Assembly (NCBI RefSeq): GCF_900116495.1
Contig: NZ_FPAY01000012.1
Span: 61,769 to 125,768 of the forward strand
DNA length: 64,000 nucleotides
Direction: 5' to 3'
Origin: Arthrobacter sp. ov118
Lineage (GTDB): Bacteria; Actinomycetota; Actinomycetes; Actinomycetales; Micrococcaceae
Every line of letters starts with the position of its first letter. Position 1 is the stretch's first letter. Shown piece after piece: positions 56,125 through 63,669 of the stretch. The position numbers were made by a program, and so were the translations under genes. Below the pieces are notes generated by a model that saw nothing but the letters and a program-made list of their open reading frames with translations, did no database searches and was not told the DNA's origin.

Positions 56125-56193
56125 TGACCGTGGCTCTCGACCCGGGTTGGCGTGCCCGGACCTGCTGACCGTGGCTCTCGACCCGGCTTGGCG
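56125..56193 (+). repeat. Two 27-base direct repeats after the TPR gene
   Basis: TGACCGTGGCTCTCGACCCG and then G/C TTGGCG begins at 56125 and again at 56166, 41 bases apart. They lead straight into the palindrome array. Confidence 0.8.
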
Positions 56194-56194
56194 C

Positions 56195-56650
56195 GGACAT
56201 GTCCCGTACTTCGGAGTGGACATGTCCCTCGCTTGCGGTAGGGACCGGACGCAATGGCCCGATGCCCAGCGGCAGCGCACAGGGATGGACATGTCCGGTA
56301 ATCGGCACTGGAAGCGGCGGATATGACCAACGCCCGTGCTCAGGGATGGACATGTCCCTTTTGATGCGGGCCTTGGACGCCTTGGAGGGGGCATGTCCCT
56401 CGCTTGGGGCGAGGACTGGACATAACGGCGTGATGCCCAGCGGCTGCGACCAGGGCTGGACATGTCCCTCGGCTGGAGCTGGCTGCGAGCAACTTCTCCA
56501 CCGGCCGGGCCCAAAGATGGACATGTCCCGTGATCCGCGTCGGGTGCGAGGGGCATGCACAAAGCTCATGCTCAAGGGTGGACATGTCCCTTGGCCGGAG
56601 TCGGCGTCCGGGCAGCTGTCCAGCGGCAGGGATCAGGGCTGGACATGTCC
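56195..56650. repeat. Array of nine GGACATGTCC palindromes at 61/69-base spacing
   Basis: Perfect GGACATGTCC at 56195, 56218, 56287, 56348, 56458, 56519, 56580 and 56641, and the one-mismatch GGGCATGTCC at 56389. Spacings are 23, 69, 61, 41, 69, 61, 61, 61. Sequences between are related but diverged; several end CAGGGAT or CAGGGCT right before the palindrome, and ATGCCCAGCGGC recurs at 56262 and 56434. This 456-base stretch holds no credible gene apart from the last 18 bases, the end of the next gene. Open frames through it have spurious repeats such as WTCP. Confidence 0.9.
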
Positions 56651-57283
56651 CGGGGCAGGGGACCCAGCGGCGCCCTTGCGCCCGAGGAACACGGCCACGC
56701 CGCCGGCCACAAGGCTCAGCGCCAGGAGGATCCAGCCGGCCACGGTGAGTCCGGAGGCGAGGGCGACCAGACCGGCGTCGGCGGTTCCGGCAGAAAGCAC
56801 CGCGTCGATGACCGTGTTGCCCCACAGCCGGACCGCCGCAAAGAGCAGAGGGAGCGCCCAGAGCGCCCAGCGCAGGGACTTTCGGGCCACGTTCGTTCCG
56901 ATCAGCAGCAGCCACGTGAAGCCGAAGATCAGCGGGAAGAGGGTGCCGGCGGTTTTGTGGACGTAGCTCAGCTGGCCCCGGGCGGCGTCGTCCATGGCCG
57001 CGTGCAGTTGCCCCACGAACCCCTGATCGAAGCCGCCGAGCATGGAGTCCGGCATGGCCAGCCCATTGGACAACTGCGTGAGCTGGTTGAGGGTGAGGAG
57101 GTGGAGGTACCAGAAGAGGAACAGGCTGGCCACGACGCCGGCAATCACAATCAGGTTGCTGTTGCTCTGCGCCTTCTGCGGCGTCCGGTCGGTGGTCGGA
57201 TTGATCACCGGGGGGAGCTGATGCTGGGGGACCGCCGCGTTGGCGCCGTGCTTCTTGATCCGCTGCGCGGGTGTCTTGGCCAT
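56633..57283 (-). CDS. Membrane protein of unknown function
   Basis: 216 residues. After 45 polar residues (MAKTPAQRIKKHGANAAV) there are four hydrophobic segments: LIVIAGVVASLFLFWYL, FPLIFGFTWLLLIGTNVA, WALWALPLLFAAVRLWG, and AGWILLALSLVAGGVAVFLG. An extracytoplasmic loop (about 70-115: SMLGGFDQGFVGQLHAAMDDAARGQLSYVHKTAG) lies after the first. I recognise no family. The last five residues (GHVQP) are encoded by the end of the palindrome array. It is divergent from the inositol-monophosphatase-like gene (78 bases between the starts). Confidence 0.75.
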   Translation of the reverse strand: MAKTPAQRIKKHGANAAVPQHQLPPVINPTTDRTPQKAQSNSNLIVIAGVVASLFLFWYLHLLTLNQLTQLSNGLAMPDSMLGGFDQGFVGQLHAAMDDAARGQLSYVHKTAGTLFPLIFGFTWLLLIGTNVARKSLRWALWALPLLFAAVRLWGNTVIDAVLSAGTADAGLVALASGLTVAGWILLALSLVAGGVAVFLGRKGAAGSPAPGHVQP

Positions 57284-57347
57284 GGCTCCATTATCGCCCG
57301 TCCGGCACGGCCGCCCGGCCCCGCTGTTCACTGCCAGCAGGCGCCGA

Positions 57348-57353
57348 TAGTCT
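57348..57353 (+). promoter_or_regulatory. -10 box of a leaderless inositol-monophosphatase-like gene
   Basis: TAGTCT stands seven bases before the GTG start at 57361, the spacing expected for transcription starting at the start codon itself. No ribosome site is seen. Confidence 0.55.
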
Positions 57354-57360
57354 GGACCGC

Positions 57361-58218
57361 GTGACCGAACTAGGAAAACACCGGCTGGGCCGGCACAGCA
57401 CCGCAGATCTCGACCCCTCCCTGGATGACTACCAACTGGCCGAGTCCCTGGTCCGCGAGGCCGGGACCCTGGCGCTGCTGATGCGGCAGGCCGGGCTGGA
57501 AGGCAAGCAGAAAACCTCGGTCTCGGACGTCGTCACCGCCGCCGACCATGCCGCCGAGGCTTACGTGCTGGAGCAGCTCCGGCGCTGCCGGCCGGACGAC
57601 GCCATCCTGGGTGAAGAGGGCGCCTCCGTGGCGGGCAGCAGCGGCCGGACCTGGGTCATTGATCCCGTCGACGGCACCTACAACTTCCTGCACGGCTCCA
57701 CCTACTGGTGCTCGGCCATTGCCCTAAAGGATTCATCCGGAACGGGGCTCGGCGCTATTTTCCAGCCGGAAGAGGACAAGCTCTGGCTCGGCGGGACAGC
57801 CCGGGCCGCGACCCTCAACGGCGAAAGACTCCTCACCTTCCTCCCCGACGCATCCGGCGGCAAGGGACGAACGGACACGCCCGTCTCCGAACTCGGCGCC
57901 GCAACGTACATCCACCCGACCTGGCTCGCCGATCCGATGTGTGCCATGCCCTGGCATGCGGCGGCGACATCGGCGGCCGCCCTGCGCATGTTCGGATCGG
58001 GCTCCTGCGACCTCAGCCGGGTGGCCGACGGCGAGCTCGGCTGCTGGTTCCAGCACAGTTGCCCCGAGTGGGACTGGTTGCCCGGCAAGGCCATCGTCGA
58101 GGCGGCCGGCGGCGCCACCGACGTTGTGCGCGTCAACGGACTCGACTGGTTCATTGCGGGAGGTACGACGGCGGTGCGGCAGTTGCGTGCCGCGCTCAGT
58201 TCGGCAGCGGTGGGCTAG
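57361..58218 (+). CDS. Inositol monophosphatase family phosphatase
   Basis: 285 residues of the IMPase/FBPase fold. GEEGA at residues 84-88 (first metal site), DPVDGTYNF at 101-109 (main metal motif), and WDWLPGKAIVEAAGG near 242 (third metal motif) are in order. Substrates in this class include inositol phosphate, histidinol phosphate and PAP, and the sequence does not choose between them; HisN-type histidinol-phosphatases of actinobacteria are close in length. GTG 57361 is the start, with a leaderless promoter; the frame upstream is not homologous. Confidence 0.88.
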   Translation: MTELGKHRLGRHSTADLDPSLDDYQLAESLVREAGTLALLMRQAGLEGKQKTSVSDVVTAADHAAEAYVLEQLRRCRPDDAILGEEGASVAGSSGRTWVIDPVDGTYNFLHGSTYWCSAIALKDSSGTGLGAIFQPEEDKLWLGGTARAATLNGERLLTFLPDASGGKGRTDTPVSELGAATYIHPTWLADPMCAMPWHAAATSAAALRMFGSGSCDLSRVADGELGCWFQHSCPEWDWLPGKAIVEAAGGATDVVRVNGLDWFIAGGTTAVRQLRAALSSAAVG

Positions 58219-58245
58219 CCTTCCCCCGCGCCGTGCGTGCCGGGA

Positions 58246-58390
58246 GGACATGCTCATTGTTTAAGCCCCGGTCCGGGGACATGCTCATTTTTCAGCACCC
58301 GCCCGGGGGCACATGCTCATTCTTTGTTGTTAGGACCGGGCATAAGGGGATTATGTCCGCTGGCCGCGGGCAGCGGAGGGCATGTGCCGA
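58246..58390. repeat. Second repeat cluster, GGACATGCTCATT and a related hairpin
   Basis: GGACATGCTCATT at 58246 and 58277, and GGCACATGCTCATT at 58308, 31-32 bases apart. Then GGGCATAA-GGGGA-TTATGTCC (58338-58358) is a hairpin related to GGACATAACGGCGTGATGCC at 56419-56438 in the first array. The similarity shows both clusters belong to one repeat family, flanking the 56.6-58.2 kb gene pair. It lies in the 219-base gap before pcrA. Confidence 0.75.
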
Positions 58391-58421
58391 GGGGGCGGAC
58401 GCGGGTGTCAGTGCCACCGCC

Positions 58422-58427
58422 TAGACT
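58422..58427 (+). promoter_or_regulatory. -10 box of pcrA
   Basis: TAGACT is ten bases before the ATG of pcrA, so the mRNA leader would be only a few bases long. The repeat cluster lies immediately upstream. Confidence 0.5.
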
Positions 58428-58437
58428 TAGATACACC

Positions 58438-61092
58438 ATGGATATGTTGTTTGACCCTTATGCCGACGGACCCTTCCAAGCTGCCTCCAAGTCGGCGACA
58501 GGCACAAAATCCCCCGCCGCGTCCGGCCTGGACGGGCAGGATTCAGGCGCGGGATTCGGTCCGGGCGGCAACGGGGGCGGATTCGGCCTTGGCGGCAATA
58601 GCGCCGAGGGGCGCGGCGCCGGGGGTGGATTCGTTACTGGCGGTAATAGCACTGACGGGCATGGCTCCGGCGGCGGATTCGGCCCGCGCGGCGCCAGCGG
58701 CAACGGCGGCCATGCCACAGACGGCGGCTGGGACCGTCCGCAGCTGCCGAACGCCAGCGAGCTCCTCGAGGGCCTGAACCCGCAGCAGGAGGAGGCAGTC
58801 AAGCACACCGGCAGCGCCCTGCTCATCGTGGCCGGTGCGGGGTCGGGGAAGACCCGGGTGCTCAGTAACCGGATCGCCTACCTGATCGCCACGCGCCGGG
58901 CGCACCACGGCGAGATCCTGGCCATCACCTTCACCAACAAGGCCGCGGCCGAAATGCGGGAGCGGATCGAGGCCCTGGTCGGCGGCCGGGCCAAGACCAT
59001 GTGGATCTCCACCTTCCACTCCTCCTGCGTCCGAATCCTGCGCCGTGAAGCGAAGAACGTCGGGCTCAACTCCAACTTCTCGATCTACGATTCCGCCGAT
59101 TCGCTACGGCTGATCACGCTCGTCGCCAAGAACTTGGACCTGGATCCCAAGCGCTTCCCGCCCAAGGCCATCCAGCACAAGATTTCCGCGCTCAAGAACG
59201 AGCTCATCGACGACGACTCCTACGCCTCCAGCGCCAACTACAACGATCCTTTCGAGCAGGCCGTCGCCGAGGTCTTCAAGGGCTACACCCAGCGCCTGCG
59301 CCAGGCCAATGCCATGGACTTCGATGACCTGATCGCCCAGACCGTGTACATGTTCCGGGCGTTCCCCGCGCTCGCCGAGTCCTACCGGCGGCGCTTCCGG
59401 CACGTCCTCGTGGACGAATACCAGGACACCAACCACGCCCAGTACGCCCTGGTGCGCGAAATCGTCGGCGAGGGTCCCGATGCTTCCGAACTGACCGTGG
59501 TCGGCGACTCCGACCAGTCCATCTACGCCTTCCGCGGCGCGGACATCCGCAACATTGTGGAGTTCGAGAAGGACTACCCGGACGCCCGGACCATCAAGCT
59601 CGAGCAGAATTACCGCTCCACCCAGACCATTCTTAGCGCCGCCAATTCCGTGATCTCCCGCAACCCGAACCGGCCGGAGAAGCGGCTCTGGACGGCCGAG
59701 GGCGACGGCGAGAAGATCGTCGGCTACGTCGGTGAGAACGAGCACGACGAGGCCCAGTTCATTGCCAAGGAAATCGACCGGCTGCAGGATGAGGGCAACC
59801 TGCGCCCCGGCGACGTCGCCATCTTCTACCGCACCAACGCCCAGTCCCGCTCGATCGAAGACGTCCTGGTGCGCGTGGGACTGCCCTACAAGGTGGTCGG
59901 CGGCACCCGCTTCTACGAGCGCAAGGAGATCAAGGACGCCCTCGCGTACCTGCGGGTCCTGGTCAACCCGGACGACGACGTCAACCTCCGCCGGATCCTC
60001 AACGAACCCAAGCGCGGAATCGGTGACCGCGCAGAGGGTGCCGTGGCTGCCTTAGCCGAGCGTGAGCGCACATCCTTCATGGCCGCCGCAAGGCGCGCCG
60101 ACGAAGCCCCAGGCATGGCCACCCGCTCGGTCAACGCCGTGCTGGGTTTCGTGAAGCTCCTCGATGACCTGGCCGAGGTGGCCTCCGGTTCCGGCGCGGC
60201 CGCCGCCCTGGAAGCCGTGCTCGAGCAGACCGGATACCTTGCCGCGCTGCGTTCCAGCACCGATCCCCAGGACGAATCGCGGGTGGAGAACCTCGCGGAA
60301 CTCGTCGCCGTCGTGCGCGAATACGAACGCGACAACCCGGACGGTTCCCTGGGCGCGTTCCTGGAGCAGGTATCCCTGGTGGCTGATGCGGACCAGATCC
60401 CCGATGCCCCTGGCGGTGACGCAGATGACCTCGCCGCTGCGGTCGCGGAGGCCAAACGCCTGGGCGTCGTCACCCTCATGACCCTGCACACAGCCAAGGG
60501 GCTCGAATTCCCGGTGGTCTTCCTCACGGGCATGGAGCACGGGCTGTTTCCGCACCAGCGCTCCGCCACCGATCCCAAGGAACTGGCCGAGGAACGCCGG
60601 CTGGCCTACGTCGGGCTTACCCGTGCCCGGAAGCGCCTCTACCTGACCCGCTCGGAGGTCCGGAGCATGTGGGGCCAAAGCCAGTACAACCCCGCGAGCC
60701 AGTTCATCGAGGAGATCCCGGCCGATCTCGTCGAATGGAAGCGCGAAGGGGCCAGCCGACAGTCCGGCGGCTGGGGCGGCGGCGCCGCCATCGGTTCCAG
60801 CCGCTACGGAGGATCATTCTGGGGCGCCGGAACCGCCCGCGGCACCGGGGCAGGCCCTTCCGCGGGCTTCAGCGCCGATGTTCCCGCCGCCGTCGCCAAG
60901 AACAGGGTCCAGCCGCAGAAGGAAGTCGTCGCCGTCAGTGTGGGGGACAAGGTCAACCACACCAGCTTCGGCAACGGCACCGTCCTGGCGGTGGAGGGCG
61001 CCGGGGACAAGACGGTCGCCAAGGTGAAGTTCGACGTCGGCGAGAAGCGCCTGCTGCTGCGCTACGCGCCGCTGACCAAACTGGACGCCTAA
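58438..61092 (+). CDS. pcrA: ATP-dependent DNA helicase PcrA/UvrD
   Basis: 884 residues, superfamily 1. Residues 1-100 form a Gly-rich extension (repeated GGGFGLGGN-type words) that is unusual for PcrA. Then comes the helicase: LLEGLNPQQEEAV, Walker A GAGSGKTRVL, FTNKAAAEMRER, STFHSSCVRILRR, VDEYQDTNHAQY, VVGDSDQSIYAFRGA, EQNYRSTQ, LMTLHTAKGLEFPVVFL, and EERRLAYVGLTRARKRLYL. The C-terminal tail ends in a Tudor-like RNA-polymerase-binding domain: VSVGDKVNHTSFGNGTVLAVEGAGDKTVAKVKFD. It unwinds DNA in excision repair and replication. ATG 58438 is chosen; the frame upstream is repeat-derived. Confidence 0.95.
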   Translation: MDMLFDPYADGPFQAASKSATGTKSPAASGLDGQDSGAGFGPGGNGGGFGLGGNSAEGRGAGGGFVTGGNSTDGHGSGGGFGPRGASGNGGHATDGGWDRPQLPNASELLEGLNPQQEEAVKHTGSALLIVAGAGSGKTRVLSNRIAYLIATRRAHHGEILAITFTNKAAAEMRERIEALVGGRAKTMWISTFHSSCVRILRREAKNVGLNSNFSIYDSADSLRLITLVAKNLDLDPKRFPPKAIQHKISALKNELIDDDSYASSANYNDPFEQAVAEVFKGYTQRLRQANAMDFDDLIAQTVYMFRAFPALAESYRRRFRHVLVDEYQDTNHAQYALVREIVGEGPDASELTVVGDSDQSIYAFRGADIRNIVEFEKDYPDARTIKLEQNYRSTQTILSAANSVISRNPNRPEKRLWTAEGDGEKIVGYVGENEHDEAQFIAKEIDRLQDEGNLRPGDVAIFYRTNAQSRSIEDVLVRVGLPYKVVGGTRFYERKEIKDALAYLRVLVNPDDDVNLRRILNEPKRGIGDRAEGAVAALAERERTSFMAAARRADEAPGMATRSVNAVLGFVKLLDDLAEVASGSGAAAALEAVLEQTGYLAALRSSTDPQDESRVENLAELVAVVREYERDNPDGSLGAFLEQVSLVADADQIPDAPGGDADDLAAAVAEAKRLGVVTLMTLHTAKGLEFPVVFLTGMEHGLFPHQRSATDPKELAEERRLAYVGLTRARKRLYLTRSEVRSMWGQSQYNPASQFIEEIPADLVEWKREGASRQSGGWGGGAAIGSSRYGGSFWGAGTARGTGAGPSAGFSADVPAAVAKNRVQPQKEVVAVSVGDKVNHTSFGNGTVLAVEGAGDKTVAKVKFDVGEKRLLLRYAPLTKLDA

Positions 61093-61522
61093 CCCGCCGC
61101 CGGACCGCCGCCGTCCGCGACCGAGCGCACCGCCTGCTGAAACGTCCGCCCGCCCCGCCTGCGGAAACGCGTCCGGCGGCGCGTTTGGCGGCTCAGGTGA
61201 GGTGCGGACCGGGTGCGGTTCCCCGATCATTACGGCCGCACTTCCGGCGTCGTCCGGCAGCCCGCACTGACGCCGTCGAAGGCCCCAAAAACCGCGTAAT
61301 CTAGCGGTTTTTCTACGCCCCATAGAATAGTGTCCTTACTCACATAACAGGTAGTCTGGGACGGGCTGGTCCGATCAAAGGACTAGAGTTCCAAAAGGAG
61401 CATTGCGCCGTGTGGCTCGTTTCCAACTTGTCGCAGGGTGCGTTTATTCCGCAGCCCGGTAACCGCGAGTACGCGGGGTCCGGCTGTACAGAAACTACTT
61501 CGACGTAGAAGGACACTAAACC
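61093..61522. other. 430-base gap between pcrA and sucC
   Basis: It holds no recognisable gene. A GC-rich stretch follows pcrA, a terminator at 61287-61312, then an AT-richer stretch with a candidate -10 box TAGTCT (61352-61357) for sucCD. The sucC leader would be about 160 bases and ends with AGAAGGACA. I see no conserved riboswitch in the leader. Confidence 0.6.
61287..61312. terminator. Rho-independent terminator between pcrA and sucC
   Basis: AAAAACCGC-GTAATCTA-GCGGTTTTT is a symmetrical hairpin with A- and T-runs, which can end transcripts from both sides. It lies 195 bases after the pcrA stop. Confidence 0.85.
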
Positions 61523-62692
61523 GTGGACCTGTTTGAATATCAGGCGCGCGATATGTTCGAGGCGCACGGTGTACCCGTGCTTGCCGGCATCGTGGCGCAC
61601 ACCCCTGAAGAAGCAAAGGCAGCTGCCGAGAAGATCGGCGGCGTAACTGTCGTCAAGGCACAGGTTAAGGTCGGTGGCCGCGGTAAGGCCGGCGGCGTTA
61701 AGGTCGCAAAGACCGCTGATGAGGCGCTGGAACACTCCACCAACATCCTCGGGATGGACATCAAGGGCCACACGGTCAACAAGGTGATGATTGCCCAGGG
61801 TGCGGACATCGCCGAAGAGTACTACTTCTCCGTCCTGCTGGACCGCGCCAACCGCAACTACCTAGCCATGTGCTCGGTCGAGGGCGGCATGGAAATCGAG
61901 CAGCTCGCCGTCGAGCGGCCCGAAGCCCTGGCGAAGGTCGCTATCGATCCGGCCGTCGGCATCGACCAGGCCAAGGCCGACGAAATCGTCGCCGCGGCCG
62001 GTTTTGCTGAGGAGCTGCGCGGCAAGGTCGCCGCCGTCATCCTCAAGCTCTGGGACGTCTTCAAGAAGGAAGACGCCACCCTCGTAGAGGTCAACCCGCT
62101 GGTCAAGACCGGCGCCGGCGAGATCGTTGCCCTCGACGGCAAGGTTTCCCTCGACGAGAACGCGGACTTCCGCCACCCCAAGCACGCCACCCTTGAAGAC
62201 AAGGAAGCTGCTGACCCGCTCGAGGCCAAGGCCAAGGAGCAGGACCTGAACTACGTCAAGCTCGACGGCGAGGTCGGAATCATCGGCAACGGCGCCGGAC
62301 TGGTCATGTCCACCCTGGACGTCGTCGCGTACGCCGGCGAGAACCACGGCAACGTCAAGCCTGCCAACTTCCTGGACATCGGCGGTGGAGCGTCCGCCGA
62401 GGTCATGGCGGCCGGTCTCGACGTCATCCTGGGCGACGAGCAGGTCAAGTCCGTGTTCGTCAACGTCTTCGGCGGCATCACCGCGTGCGACGCGGTGGCA
62501 AAGGGCATCGTGGGTGCGCTGGCCGAGCTGGGCCACTCCGCGAACAAGCCGCTGGTCGTCCGCCTCGACGGCAACAATGTCGAGGAAGGCCGCCGCATCC
62601 TGGCCGAGGCCAACCACCCGCTGGTTACCCTGGCCGCCACCATGGACGAGGGCGCCGACAAGGCCGCCGAGCTCGCCAACGCAGCGAAGTAA
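61523..62692 (+). CDS. sucC: Succinyl-CoA synthetase, beta subunit (ADP- or GDP-forming)
   Basis: 389 residues of the TCA-cycle enzyme that converts succinyl-CoA to succinate with ATP or GTP synthesis. ATP-grasp (about 1-235): MDLFEYQARDMFEAHGVPVLAG, VVKAQVKVGGRGKAGGVK, VEVNPLV; then the CoA-ligase part with IGNGAGLVMSTLDVVAYAG and NVFGGITACDAVAKGIV. GTG 61523 with AGAAGGACA upstream is the start. sucD follows after 12 bases, so they form one operon. Confidence 0.97.
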   Translation: MDLFEYQARDMFEAHGVPVLAGIVAHTPEEAKAAAEKIGGVTVVKAQVKVGGRGKAGGVKVAKTADEALEHSTNILGMDIKGHTVNKVMIAQGADIAEEYYFSVLLDRANRNYLAMCSVEGGMEIEQLAVERPEALAKVAIDPAVGIDQAKADEIVAAAGFAEELRGKVAAVILKLWDVFKKEDATLVEVNPLVKTGAGEIVALDGKVSLDENADFRHPKHATLEDKEAADPLEAKAKEQDLNYVKLDGEVGIIGNGAGLVMSTLDVVAYAGENHGNVKPANFLDIGGGASAEVMAAGLDVILGDEQVKSVFVNVFGGITACDAVAKGIVGALAELGHSANKPLVVRLDGNNVEEGRRILAEANHPLVTLAATMDEGADKAAELANAAK

Positions 62693-62704
62693 AGGGACCC
62701 GACT

Positions 62705-63607
62705 ATGTCTATCTATCTGAACAAGGACTCCAAGGTCATCGTCCAGGGCATCACCGGCGGCGAAGGCACCAAGCACACCGCCCTCATGCTCAAGGCCGGC
62801 ACCAACATTGTGGGCGGCGTCAATGCCCGCAAGGCCGGCACCACGGTCCTGCACGGCGACAACGAGATCACCGTCTTCGGCACCGTCAAGGAAGCCATGG
62901 CCGAGACCGGCGCCGACGTCTCCATCGTCTTCGTCCCGCCGGCCTTCACCAAGGACGCCGTCGTTGAAGCCATCGAGGCTGGCATCGGCCTCGTCGTCGT
63001 CATCACCGAAGGCGTGCCGGTTCAGGACTCCGCAGAGTTCTGGGCACTGGCCCAGTCCAAGGTCGACGCCGACGGCAAGCAGGTCACCCGCATCATCGGA
63101 CCGAACTGCCCCGGCATCATCACCCCTGGCGAGGCCCTGGTCGGCATCACCCCGGCCAACATCACGGGCAAGGGCCCGATCGGCCTGGTCTCCAAGTCCG
63201 GCACCCTGACCTACCAGATGATGTACGAGCTGCGTGACCTCGGCTTCTCCACCGCCATCGGAATCGGCGGCGACCCGGTCATCGGCACCACCCACATCGA
63301 CGCTCTCGAGGCCTTCGAAGCTGACCCCGAGACCAAGGCAATCGTCATGATCGGCGAAATCGGCGGCGACGCCGAAGAGCGTGCAGCCGACTTCATCAAG
63401 GCCAACGTCACCAAGCCGGTTGTCGGCTACGTGGCCGGCTTCACCGCCCCGGAAGGCAAGACCATGGGCCACGCCGGTGCCATTGTCTCCGGTTCCGCGG
63501 GCACCGCCCAGGCCAAGAAGGAAGCCCTCGAGGCTGCCGGCGTCAAGGTCGGCAAGACGCCGTCCGAGACCGCCAAGCTCCTGCGCGAGGTTTACGCGGC
63601 CCTCTAG
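62705..63607 (+). CDS. sucD: Succinyl-CoA synthetase, alpha subunit
   Basis: 300 residues. The CoA-binding Rossmann domain (about 1-130) starts MSIYLNKDSKVIVQGITGGEGTKHTALM. The phospho-histidine is His256 in TMGHAGAIVSGSAGTAQ, and VSKSGTLTYQMMYELRDLGFSTAIGIGGDPV is conserved. It forms an alpha-beta complex with SucC. An insertion sequence begins 62 bases downstream, so the operon's natural downstream region is lost or displaced. Confidence 0.97.
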   Translation: MSIYLNKDSKVIVQGITGGEGTKHTALMLKAGTNIVGGVNARKAGTTVLHGDNEITVFGTVKEAMAETGADVSIVFVPPAFTKDAVVEAIEAGIGLVVVITEGVPVQDSAEFWALAQSKVDADGKQVTRIIGPNCPGIITPGEALVGITPANITGKGPIGLVSKSGTLTYQMMYELRDLGFSTAIGIGGDPVIGTTHIDALEAFEADPETKAIVMIGEIGGDAEERAADFIKANVTKPVVGYVAGFTAPEGKTMGHAGAIVSGSAGTAQAKKEALEAAGVKVGKTPSETAKLLREVYAAL

Positions 63608-63669
63608 GTCGCAGCCAGCACAAGCAACGCGGGGTCACTTACGGCCCGTTCCACCCGGCGAGTTCTAGC

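Noticed and set aside
56195..56650. CRISPR array at the GGACATGTCC repeats
   Set aside because: The repeat is a 10-base palindrome, not 24-37 bases; the spacers are related to each other, and there are no cas genes nearby.
56199..56966. 255-codon plus-strand frame through the palindrome array (with repeated WTCP words)
   Set aside because: The repeated peptide words are just the palindrome translated; the frame also runs over the membrane-protein gene on the other strand.
61862..63472. 536-codon minus-strand open frame antisense to sucC/sucD
   Set aside because: A mirror of biased codons; translation is dominated by Gly/Asp/Val/His repeats with no family signature.
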